Source: Cytophagaceae bacterium
GTDB lineage: Bacteria > Bacteroidota > Bacteroidia > Cytophagales > Spirosomataceae
Reading direction: 5' to 3'
Assembly: GCA_027485075.1 (NCBI GenBank)
Contig: JAIXRT010000219.1
Location: 1 to 10,908, forward strand
DNA length: 10,908 nucleotides
The notes beneath the pieces are model-generated. The model saw nothing but the letters and a program-made list of their open reading frames with translations. It had not been told where the DNA came from and ran no database searches. This document shows positions 1 through 6,789 of this stretch, one piece after another. The first letter of the stretch is position 1; the number at the start of each line of letters is the position of its first letter. The position numbers and the translations under genes are program-made.

Positions 1-217
1 ATGTACTTGCTATGTTTTATGACATGCACTACTGGATCCGGTAGTACTATACATGCTGTGTTGCTACTATAGTAATAGTACGTAGTATAGCAGTACAGCT
101 AGTACTTGTCGTCTGCTGTCGTCTGTCGTATTATATACTATGTTTTATACATATGTAGTAGTATTAGTATGTAGTATGGAATAAGATAGTATTACAGCAG
201 TATTACTAATTACTAAC
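1..217. repeat. TAGTA/TACTA-rich degenerate low-complexity intergenic region
   Basis: This gene-free stretch is unlike the rest of the window. Within positions 42-215 I count ten TAGTA and five TACTA pentamers, far above what chance gives in about 175 bases. It also holds an 11-base direct repeat CTATGTTTTAT (10-20 and 138-148), a decamer-like tandem GTCGTCTGCT/GTCGTCTGTC (108-127), and a near-perfect 18-base palindrome centred at 36/37 with a BamHI-type GGATCC core (28-45). There is no long open frame, tRNA-like structure or rRNA similarity. It lies downstream of the TPR gene terminator and continues past the left edge, so its full extent and the neighbouring gene are unknown. It is probably a degenerated simple-sequence repeat; a function as a protein-binding or structured element cannot be excluded. 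Confidence 0.6.
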
Positions 218-247
218 CACAATTCACAACAAATGTAAAATGTAGCT

Positions 248-266
248 ACTTCTTACTTCTTACTTC
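248..266. repeat. Heptamer tandem repeat ACTTCTT, about 2.7 copies
   Basis: The heptamer ACTTCTT repeats end to end almost three times, reading GAAGTAA-type on the minus strand. It ends directly at the T-tract side of the terminator of the TPR gene. Its period of seven matches the unrelated heptamer repeat on the other side of that terminator. Confidence 0.7.
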
Positions 267-300
267 AAAAAAAAGGCCGCCCATTTCTGAGCAGCCTTTT
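267..300 (-). terminator. Intrinsic terminator of the TPR gene
   Basis: Read on the minus strand, 300-288 pairs with 283-271 as a 13-bp stem with two U-G wobbles, closed by a GAAA (GNRA) tetraloop at 287-284. It continues into eight consecutive T (274-267); the last four stem pairs are A-U and overlap the T tract. On the plus strand the two wobbles become C-A mismatches and no long T run follows, so the signal is directional. It lies 45 bases past the stop codon of the TPR gene and should end its transcript. Confidence 0.85.
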
Positions 301-306
301 AATATT

Positions 307-345
307 CGTCTGACTAACGTCCAGAGTCTGACGTCTAGCGTCTAA
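307..345. repeat. Degenerate heptamer repeat (CGTCTAR type) in the 3' UTR of the TPR gene
   Basis: Four end-to-end heptamers fill 318-345, read on the plus strand as CGTCCAG, AGTCTGA, CGTCTAG and CGTCTAA. After a four-base break a fifth copy, CGTCTGA, lies at 307-313. The array abuts the TPR stop codon and ends a few bases before the terminator stem, so it would be transcribed as 3' UTR. The pattern resembles the short tandem heptanucleotide repeats known from cyanobacterial intergenic DNA, but I assign no function. Confidence 0.65.
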
Positions 346-1779
346 TTATTCAACCGTTTTCTCGATTTTCAATTCACGGTACACCTGACGCACAATCTCC
401 TTTAAGTCTTCATCTTTCTTCACAACCAACGCACGCTCAAAGTATGGTAAAGCCTCTTTGTATTTAGCCGCAATTTGCTCCTCTACCGCCTTACCTTCTT
501 TCTTATAAGTTTCCATGTCCATTGCATTCACTTTGCGCTTAATTTCTGCAGCCTCATTGTAAGACATTGCACCTAATTGATACAAAGCATCAAAATAATT
601 CGGATCTACCTCTAGAGCACGGGTATAAAAGCCTGGTAATTCTTCGCGCAATTTGGCAATTTTACCTTGAAATTCGTCCATTTTGGCTTTATTCGCTGCC
701 ACATCCCCTATTGCCTTTTCTGCTTCAGCTTGCTCATCCATTAATAACTTCAACTCATCATTATCAGCCTTAATCGACGCCTCAATTTTATTGATCTGCG
801 CTTGATAAACCGGCTTTTGTTTCGGTTGAGCTGTTTTCAATTTCGCCTTCACACGCTTTAACTCATCCACGTAAACCTCTGCTTTATCCTTTTGAGAAGC
901 TACTTTACGTTTCGCATTGTCAACTTTAATGGCAGCTTCCGCAATTTTGTTCACCTCATCCTTCAAGCCATTGATCTTATTTTCATACAATAAGCCCAAA
1001 TTGAACAAATTCATCACATCCTTAGGATCTTTTTCAACCGATCCCTTCAATTGAGAAATTGCCTGATCGATACGATTAAACGAGATCAACATATTGAATT
1101 TCTCATTACGTAAATCCTTATTTGATGGATAAATTGCAATACCTTGATCTAACATGGCTAAAGCCTTCTCCTCTTCCTTAGCTACCTTGTAAATTTGAGC
1201 TAATCCATAAATAATAGCCATATCCTTACCACCGATCGCCATATAGTGCTCATAGGCCTTGCGCGCCTCTGCATCTTTTTGACACAATTGTGCTACAACT
1301 CCTGTGTACATAGCAGACATGGTATCTTTTGGTGCTATTTCAGATGCCTTAGACATATACCTGAATGAAGATAAATAATCCTTTCCTTGGTATTTAATGA
1401 CACCTACGTTCATCAATGCGCCATAAGCTTTTTCTCTTCCATCCAATAATTTCTCAGCATCCTTAGCAATAGAACCTTTTTTTCCCTCCTTCGTATCCAA
1501 TTTTACGGCCTCAGCAACGTATTCAATGGCTTTAAATGAAGCTTCTAAATCCAATGTAGAAACGGTAGAATCTGGAAAAGATGCCAAATCAAAGTAGGCA
1601 ACCGCACGATCTAACCATAATCTTGGCTTCGTAGGCGATTTTTTTACTGATTCATCTGTCTTCTTAACAGCATCCAAAATACTTTTCTTTTGTGCTTCGA
1701 CCAAAGCCTTGTCCACCTGAGCGAACGTTGAGCCTGCGGCCATCACCACAGTAATCAGGGTTAAAACTACTTTTTTCAT
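346..1779 (-). CDS. Secreted or periplasmic TPR protein with coiled-coil insertion
   Basis: 477 residues. The N-terminus is a Sec signal peptide: KK at 2-3, a hydrophobic stretch to about 15, and a probable type I cleavage after Ala20 (TFA|Q), so the mature protein should lie in the periplasm. TPR-like helix pairs follow at about 118-150, 154-184, 187-220 and 222-252. A further TPR seems split: helix A at 254-268 and helix B at 382-393 (ending LEVDPN) are separated by a long charged coiled coil, about 270-380. The last TPR also has an extended middle, about 405-440, before helix B around 443-454. TPRs mediate protein contacts; no enzymatic motif is seen. The gene follows gyrA in the same direction with 50 bases between, and an intrinsic terminator fills most of that gap. 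The start is the ATG directly before the signal peptide; no Shine-Dalgarno is present. The family is clear, the partner and role unknown. Confidence 0.85.
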   Translation of the reverse strand: MKKVVLTLITVVMAAGSTFAQVDKALVEAQKKSILDAVKKTDESVKKSPTKPRLWLDRAVAYFDLASFPDSTVSTLDLEASFKAIEYVAEAVKLDTKEGKKGSIAKDAEKLLDGREKAYGALMNVGVIKYQGKDYLSSFRYMSKASEIAPKDTMSAMYTGVVAQLCQKDAEARKAYEHYMAIGGKDMAIIYGLAQIYKVAKEEEKALAMLDQGIAIYPSNKDLRNEKFNMLISFNRIDQAISQLKGSVEKDPKDVMNLFNLGLLYENKINGLKDEVNKIAEAAIKVDNAKRKVASQKDKAEVYVDELKRVKAKLKTAQPKQKPVYQAQINKIEASIKADNDELKLLMDEQAEAEKAIGDVAANKAKMDEFQGKIAKLREELPGFYTRALEVDPNYFDALYQLGAMSYNEAAEIKRKVNAMDMETYKKEGKAVEEQIAAKYKEALPYFERALVVKKDEDLKEIVRQVYRELKIEKTVE

Positions 1780-1794
1780 ATGTTTAGTTAAATT

Positions 1795-1829
1795 AAAAAA
1801 AAGCCCGTATGCACATACGGGCCAAAAAA
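1795..1829 (-). terminator. Intrinsic terminator directly after gyrA
   Basis: A perfect 8-bp GC-rich stem (1803-1810 with 1815-1822) and a four-base loop are followed on the minus strand by eight T (1802-1795). The hairpin begins a few bases after the gyrA stop codon. The plus strand has no T run after the stem, so it acts on gyrA transcripts. Its T tract ends only 15 bases before the ATG of the TPR gene. Confidence 0.88.
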
Positions 1830-4415
1830 TTATTCTTCTGTTGGCTCTTCAGTACCTTCCACATTTGGAGTCTCCTCCCCTGCTTCCTCCACTGAAGTTT
1901 GATCAATCACCGCACCTTCTACTATCTCAACACCCTCTACCAACTCCACCTCTTCCGGCTCCGGCTCCTTCTCGATTTTAGTTACCGATGAGATCTCATC
2001 TGTCTCGTTTTTCAAACGAATCAACTTAACCCCTTGCGTATTTCGGCCCATCACACGTAACTCAGCCACACTCGTACGAATCAAAATACCCGCTTTGGTA
2101 ATAATCATCAAGTCATTATTATCATTCACTTCCTTGATAGCGACCAAATTACCCGTCTTCTCCGTGATATTCAAGGCTTTAACCCCTTTTCCACCACGAT
2201 TAGTCAAACGATAATCTTCAACCTCTGAACGCTTACCAAATCCTTTTTCAGAAACCACCAACAACTGCTGCACCTCCGGATCAGACACACAAACCATACC
2301 CACTACCTTTTCCGTAGCAATCGATTCATCTATCCAAATACCCTTAACACCCGCAGCCGTACGACCCATCGGACGTACACGCGTCTCTTCAAAACGTACG
2401 GAACGTCCCGTGTTTGTCGCAATAACAATCTGATTATTTCCATTCGTTAACGCAACATCTAATAAACGGTCTCCCTCACGAATTGTGATCGCATTGATAC
2501 CATTTTGACGTGGACGGGAATAAGCCTCTAACGAGGTTTTCTTAATCGTTCCATCCTCAGTACACATGACAATAAAATTATTATCGATGTAATCAGGATC
2601 TGTAATTGATTTCACATTGATAACGGCACGAATCGTATCACCATTCTCAATATTCATCATATTTTGAATTGGTCGACCCTTCGAATTCTTAGATCCTTCA
2701 GGCACCGCATACACACGCAACCAGAAACATTTACCGCGTTCCGTAAAGAATAACAACCAGTTGTGCATCGTCGCTGAGAACAAATGCTCTGTATAATCAT
2801 CATCTTTCGTAATCACCGCACGTGAACCTACGCCACCACGTGTTTGTGAACGATACTCGGTAATCGGTGTGCGTTTAATATAACCTTGCGCAGAAACCGT
2901 AATCAACATCTCATCATCCGCAATCATATCCTCTACCGAGAACTCCTCATCCGTCATGTTGATTTGCGTACGACGCTCATCGCCATAACGCTGCTTCATC
3001 TCCAACAACTCATCTTTGATGATCTGTAACTGACGCTCTGGCTTAGCCAAAATATCTTCCAAATCATCAATCAACTTCATGATTTCCGCATATTCATTCA
3101 TGATCTTCTCACGCTCCATGCCAGTTAAGCGTTGTAAACGCATCTCTAGAATAGCCTTCGATTGAATCTCAGATAAATTAAACGTACTCATTAAACCTTC
3201 TTGCGCCGTATTCGGATCCTTCGAATTACGAATCAACTTAATGACCGCATCCAAATTATCCAACGCAATGATAAATCCTTCCAAAATGTGTGCACGCTTA
3301 CGCGCCTCACGCAAATCAAACTGCGTACGGCGAATAATCACCTCATTCCGATGCTCCACAAAATGATGAATCAAATCCTTCAGATTCAACATCATCGGAC
3401 GACCCTTCACCAACGCCACATTATTCACACTAAACGAAGATTGTAACGCTGAATGCTTATACAAGTTATTCAACACTACATTCGCCACCGCATCACGCTT
3501 CAAATCAAAAACAATACGCATTCCTTGACGATCGGACTCATCACGAATCTCAGAAATACCCTCGATACGCTTATCATTCACCAAATCCGCACATTGCTTA
3601 ATCAAAGAAGCTTTATTAACCATGTACGGAATCTCCGACACAATAATCTGCTCTTTACCATTCTTATTCGTATCAAATGTCGCATTTCCACGAACTACGA
3701 TACGACCTCTACCCGTCTCAAATGCATTTTTAATCCCTTGAACACCGTAAATAGTTCCTCCTGTCGGAAAATCTGGCGCTTTGATGTATTGCATCAACTC
3801 AGCAATCGTAATGTCACGATTATCAATATACGCTCCAATACCATCAACCACCTCAGTCAAGTTGTGTGGCGCCATATTCGTCGCCATACCCACCGCAATA
3901 CCTGAAGTACCATTCAACAATAAATTGGGAATTTTCGCAGGAAGCACAGAAGGCTCCTCCAAGGAATCATCAAAGTTGGGCTGAAAATCAACCGTTTCTT
4001 TATTCAAATCACCCAACATCTCATCCGCTATACGCTTCAAACGAGCCTCCGTATAACGCATCGCTGCAGGAGAATCTCCATCGACAGAACCAAAGTTACC
4101 TTGACCGTCAACCAAAGGATAACGCAATGACCAATCTTGGGCCATACGCACCATCGTATCATACACAGATGAATCACCGTGCGGGTGATACTTACCTAGT
4201 ACCTCACCGACAATACGTGCCGATTTCTTATATGATTTATTATAACTAACACCCAACTCCTCCATACCGTACAAAACCCGACGATGCACCGGCTTCAAAC
4301 CGTCGCGCACATCTGGTAAAGCACGAGAAACTATGACCGACATTGAATAATCAATGTACGCCCCTCTCATTTCATCTTCGATGTTGATTGGGATAATATT
4401 CGTTTGTAATGACAT
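1830..4415 (-). CDS. gyrA: DNA gyrase subunit A
   Basis: 861 residues, a usual length for GyrA. With GyrB it forms the A2B2 type II topoisomerase that introduces negative supercoils using ATP; GyrA cuts and rejoins DNA. The N-terminal winged-helix/tower region contains the catalytic tyrosine Y121 in RYTEAR. The quinolone-resistance region reads [11 protein letters not shown] with S82 and D86 (E. coli S83 and D87 equivalents), the quinolone-sensitive type. The C-terminal beta-pinwheel starts near 500. Its GyrA box at 524-530 reads QTRGGVG, so the usual basic sixth residue is Val; a related TNRGGKG occurs at 738-744. The GyrA box and full pinwheel argue against ParC. The last 45 or so residues are a Glu-rich acidic tail. 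It lies 159 bases after the lacI-type gene, has its own likely promoter, and ends in a strong terminator. Confidence 0.97.
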   Translation of the reverse strand: MSLQTNIIPINIEDEMRGAYIDYSMSVIVSRALPDVRDGLKPVHRRVLYGMEELGVSYNKSYKKSARIVGEVLGKYHPHGDSSVYDTMVRMAQDWSLRYPLVDGQGNFGSVDGDSPAAMRYTEARLKRIADEMLGDLNKETVDFQPNFDDSLEEPSVLPAKIPNLLLNGTSGIAVGMATNMAPHNLTEVVDGIGAYIDNRDITIAELMQYIKAPDFPTGGTIYGVQGIKNAFETGRGRIVVRGNATFDTNKNGKEQIIVSEIPYMVNKASLIKQCADLVNDKRIEGISEIRDESDRQGMRIVFDLKRDAVANVVLNNLYKHSALQSSFSVNNVALVKGRPMMLNLKDLIHHFVEHRNEVIIRRTQFDLREARKRAHILEGFIIALDNLDAVIKLIRNSKDPNTAQEGLMSTFNLSEIQSKAILEMRLQRLTGMEREKIMNEYAEIMKLIDDLEDILAKPERQLQIIKDELLEMKQRYGDERRTQINMTDEEFSVEDMIADDEMLITVSAQGYIKRTPITEYRSQTRGGVGSRAVITKDDDYTEHLFSATMHNWLLFFTERGKCFWLRVYAVPEGSKNSKGRPIQNMMNIENGDTIRAVINVKSITDPDYIDNNFIVMCTEDGTIKKTSLEAYSRPRQNGINAITIREGDRLLDVALTNGNNQIVIATNTGRSVRFEETRVRPMGRTAAGVKGIWIDESIATEKVVGMVCVSDPEVQQLLVVSEKGFGKRSEVEDYRLTNRGGKGVKALNITEKTGNLVAIKEVNDNNDLMIITKAGILIRTSVAELRVMGRNTQGVKLIRLKNETDEISSVTKIEKEPEPEEVELVEGVEIVEGAVIDQTSVEEAGEETPNVEGTEEPTEE

Positions 4416-4433
4416 AAATAATGATTTGATTCG

Positions 4434-4452
4434 TTGAACAACCCATGTTCAA
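4434..4452. repeat. Inverted repeat TTGAACA-N5-TGTTCAA in the gyrA leader
   Basis: Perfect 7-base arms (4434-4440 and 4446-4452) are separated by ACCCA. The element lies 19-37 bases upstream of the gyrA ATG, between the predicted promoter and the gene. It could fold as a hairpin in the 5' UTR or serve as a binding site for a dimeric regulator; the sequence alone does not decide. Confidence 0.6.
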
Positions 4453-4455
4453 TCA

Positions 4456-4471
4456 TTCCTTTTGAAAGGAA
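4456..4471. repeat. Inverted repeat TTCCTTT-TG-AAAGGAA in the gyrA leader
   Basis: A 16-base palindrome with 7-base arms and a two-base centre lies four bases from the other inverted repeat. In RNA it would fold as about 6 bp with a four-base loop. It is not followed by a T run on the minus strand, so it is not an intrinsic terminator of the upstream lacI-type gene. Confidence 0.5.
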
Positions 4472-4494
4472 AAAACAGAGATTTTCAATAGGTA

Positions 4495-4525
4495 CAAATA
4501 TCTCAAATTCTGCCTATTTTTCCAA
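4495..4525 (-). promoter_or_regulatory. Candidate gyrA promoter (Bacteroidota type)
   Basis: On the minus strand, TTGG (4525-4522) is followed after 19 bases by GATATTTG (4502-4495), one mismatch from the TAnnTTTG -7 box. Initiation would fall near 4488 and give a leader of about 70 bases that includes both inverted repeats. The match is imperfect in both boxes. Confidence 0.35.
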
Positions 4526-4574
4526 GAAAAAATTCAGTAAAAAAAATGAATAAAAAGAACCTCGAATTAAGCCA

Positions 4575-5597
4575 CTATTTGACGCGAACAGACGATTCAC
4601 GCACAATTAATTGGGTCTTTAACACCTCAATTACAGGAGCATCTCCCGCATTTTTTCCTTCTATTTGATCGATTAATAATTTGAAGGCCAACTGCCCTAT
4701 TTCGACTAAAGGTTGTTCCACGGACGAAATCGTCGGAGACACCACAGAACAAATCGGCTCATTATTAAAACTTACAATTTTAACATCCTCAGGAACCCGG
4801 ATTTTAAGTTCTCTCAACGCCATCAATACACCCAAAGCTAACCGATCAGAAACCACCAAAATTCCATCAGGAGCATTCTCCATGCGCATCAAAATATGTG
4901 TTTGCGATTTGGCCGTATCCTGGAAATAATCAGAATGAAAAATCAAACTAGGATCCGCCTCAATACCCGCCTCGGATAAAGCACGCAAATAACCTAACCG
5001 ACGCTGATTACTAACCGATACGCTTTTAGGCCCCGCTAAAAAAGCGATGCGCTTACATCCGTTTTCCAACAAATGTTTGACGGCTTCATAGGCTGATTGC
5101 TCATTGTCCACCATCACTTTGGATGCATGAATCTCATCACTATCCCGATCAAAAAACACCAATGGAATCCCACGACGCTGTAACCGATTCAAATGGTCCA
5201 GATTTACCGTCTCGCGCGAAAGCGAAATAATTATTCCCTCTACCTGCGAACGAGATAAATTCTGAATATTGATCAATTCGCGCTCATACGACTCTTGAGT
5301 TTGCGTAATTAATAAGGAATATCCCGCCGCAATGGCCGCCTCTTCGATGGACTTAACCACCGTTGAAAAAAAGTAATAACCCAAATCAGGAACTATGAGT
5401 CCCAAGGTCTTCGTCTTACTTTTCACTAAACTCGTTGCCAATACATTCGGCTGGTAATCAAGTTCAGCCGCCAAATCTAGAACAGATTTTTTCGTATCTG
5501 GATGAATATCCGGTAAATCACGTAAAGCACGCGAAACAGTCGCTACCGATACATTCAACTGCTTGGCAATGTCTTTGATCGTAACCTGATGACGCAT
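4575..5597 (-). CDS. LacI/GalR-family transcriptional regulator
   Basis: 340 residues, the normal full length of the family. Residues 6-26 form the LacI helix-turn-helix (IKDIAKQLNVSVATVSRAL), followed by the hinge helix around 50-58 (N51, A54 and L57 in the usual NxxAxxL spacing). From about 63 a periplasmic-binding-protein-like sugar domain follows, with the typical VPDLGYYFFSTVVKSIE start, FFDRD and SFNNEP segments. Such proteins dimerise and bind palindromic operators, releasing or gaining DNA affinity on binding a sugar-type effector. The effector here is unknown, and no sugar-uptake or catabolic gene adjoins it. The gene lies 38 bases after folB with no terminator visible between, so it may be the last gene of the WD40-DivIVA-folB unit. 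The ATG start is followed closely by the HTH, as expected. Confidence 0.92.
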   Translation of the reverse strand: MRHQVTIKDIAKQLNVSVATVSRALRDLPDIHPDTKKSVLDLAAELDYQPNVLATSLVKSKTKTLGLIVPDLGYYFFSTVVKSIEEAAIAAGYSLLITQTQESYERELINIQNLSRSQVEGIIISLSRETVNLDHLNRLQRRGIPLVFFDRDSDEIHASKVMVDNEQSAYEAVKHLLENGCKRIAFLAGPKSVSVSNQRRLGYLRALSEAGIEADPSLIFHSDYFQDTAKSQTHILMRMENAPDGILVVSDRLALGVLMALRELKIRVPEDVKIVSFNNEPICSVVSPTISSVEQPLVEIGQLAFKLLIDQIEGKNAGDAPVIEVLKTQLIVRESSVRVK

Positions 5598-5635
5598 AAC
5601 TAGGATAATTTTGATTCGAATTTACACTCTTTTTT

Positions 5636-6010
5636 TTAAATATTCATCGTCGAATTCTCCTTCCACACTACGCAAGAACGTCCCCCCATCATACCCATCG
5701 GCGGATGCTCCTTCCCTATTCGAATTTCCAATTCCTCATAATCAGGATGCAGTTCTTTACAGCGCTTAGCCATCCGCTCACAAAGTGTTTCTAACAAATC
5801 AACCGGCTCAGCCATTACCTCAACACACACGGTGTACAATTGGCCATAATCCATCGTCCGATTAATATCATCCTCAAAAGCTTGGGTAATTTGCTTCGAT
5901 ATAGCCAGATTCAACACAAACCAATTGCCCAATTTGCGCTCTTCTGGAAATAATCCATGATACCCAAATAACCGCACCTCCTCTAAACGCACCTGATATA
6001 TCCGCATCAT
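5636..6010 (-). CDS. folB: Dihydroneopterin aldolase
   Basis: 124 residues, the family's usual size. FolB converts 7,8-dihydroneopterin to 6-hydroxymethyl-dihydropterin and glycolaldehyde in tetrahydrofolate synthesis, acting in the cytosol as an octamer of a small tunnelling fold. Visible family signatures are FGYHGLFPEE at 15-24 (glutamate E23 or E24), MDYGQL at 53-58 with Y55, LLETLCERMA at 72-81 with pterin-binding E74, and IGKEHPP at 98-104 with catalytic K100. All the expected active-site residues are present. The ATG lies two bases after the stop of the DivIVA-like gene, so the pair is almost certainly co-transcribed and probably translationally coupled. A second ATG directly follows the first and could also be used. 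No other folate gene is in the window. Confidence 0.94.
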   Translation of the reverse strand: MMRIYQVRLEEVRLFGYHGLFPEERKLGNWFVLNLAISKQITQAFEDDINRTMDYGQLYTVCVEVMAEPVDLLETLCERMAKRCKELHPDYEELEIRIGKEHPPMGMMGGRSCVVWKENSTMNI

Positions 6011-6012
6011 AT

Positions 6013-6756
6013 CTAATTTAAATCACCCACTTTTCCGCGCGGACCACTAGATTTCGCATAGGCTTCCAACACTTTATTCAAAGTAGGCAAGCCATCATCT
6101 TCTATCGTACTTACATCCAAATGATTTGATTTGGCAGGCTTCGAAACGGGCTTTGCCTTTTTCTTTGCGACCGGCTTCGGCTTAGCTACAGGTTTAACAG
6201 CCTTAGACGGCGCTTTAGCTTTGACCTGCACAGATTTAACCGGAGCAATTGGTGCAACATCCTTCTTCCAAGTAGCTAATTGATCGATAGTTTGCTGAGA
6301 AAGCTCCAACATCTGTTCCGCAAAAGCTTGTTGGACCGCCTCTAAACGCGCCATCTCACGCTGCTTCTCCTTCAACTCCTGCTCAGCTTGAGCCAGCAAT
6401 TGTTTGCGTTCATTTTCAACTAATAGTGCTGCCTTTTTTACGGATTGTTCAGATTCTGCAAGTAATGCATTTGCCTTTTTCTTCGCATCAGCAAGCATCC
6501 CTTCGGCTTCTTTTTCAACTTTCTGTTGCCAATGCACTTGTGCTTCCTCAGCTAATTTCATCGCTCGAAATAAGGAAGATTCTACCTCACGTAAGCGATT
6601 AACCTCTTGTTCTAATTGCTGGATTTTTTCCTGCATCACCTGCTCATTACGCGCAGACTCTGCAGCAAATTGATCTACCGAGTTCACATAGGCTTGTACC
6701 TCTGCCACATCGTATCCACGAAAACCTTTGGAAAAAGAAACTGCTGATATGCTCAT
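6013..6756 (-). CDS. DivIVA-like coiled-coil protein
   Basis: 247 residues. The N-terminus (FSKGFRGYDVAEVQAYVNSV, about 8-27) matches the DivIVA/GpsB membrane-proximal motif F..rGYd..EVd.fl. A long Glu/Lys/Gln-rich coiled coil spans about 30-165. Residues 172-209 are a Lys/Pro/Ala/Val-rich basic linker. The last 35 residues, from STIEDDGLPTLNKVL to the end, are acidic then mixed and look like a separate short motif. In Gram-positive bacteria DivIVA marks curved membranes and organises division or polar growth; in Bacteroidota the role of such proteins is not established, so a cell-envelope or division scaffold is only an inference. No membrane segment or signal peptide is seen. It lies 33 bases after the WD40 gene and two bases before folB. 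Confidence 0.82.
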   Translation of the reverse strand: MSISAVSFSKGFRGYDVAEVQAYVNSVDQFAAESARNEQVMQEKIQQLEQEVNRLREVESSLFRAMKLAEEAQVHWQQKVEKEAEGMLADAKKKANALLAESEQSVKKAALLVENERKQLLAQAEQELKEKQREMARLEAVQQAFAEQMLELSQQTIDQLATWKKDVAPIAPVKSVQVKAKAPSKAVKPVAKPKPVAKKKAKPVSKPAKSNHLDVSTIEDDGLPTLNKVLEAYAKSSGPRGKVGDLN

Positions 6757-6789
6757 AGGATTAATCTTAAGTAGTAAAATAAAAAACCT

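Noticed and set aside
1..72. Short plus-strand open frame of 23 codons beginning at the first base
   Set aside because: It lies wholly in the TAGTA-rich low-complexity region, has no recognisable motif or leader, and is of a length expected by chance.
248..345. CRISPR-like array
   Set aside because: The repeats are seven-base tandem units without spacers.
3453..4249. Plus-strand open frames opposite gyrA (3453-3905 and 3866-4249)
   Set aside because: They are antisense to the strongly conserved gyrase core, have composition biased to Ile/Asn/His/Arg typical of a reversed coding strand, and match no family.
4532..4551. Possible AT-only terminator of the lacI-type gene (ATTCA paired with TGAAT, T-rich surroundings)
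   Set aside because: The stem is only five A-T-rich pairs with a ten-base loop; too weak to call.
4575..5597. The LacI-type protein as direct regulator of the downstream gyrA
   Set aside because: Neither inverted repeat in the gyrA leader has the central CG typical of LacI-family operators, and gyrase is not a usual target of this family.
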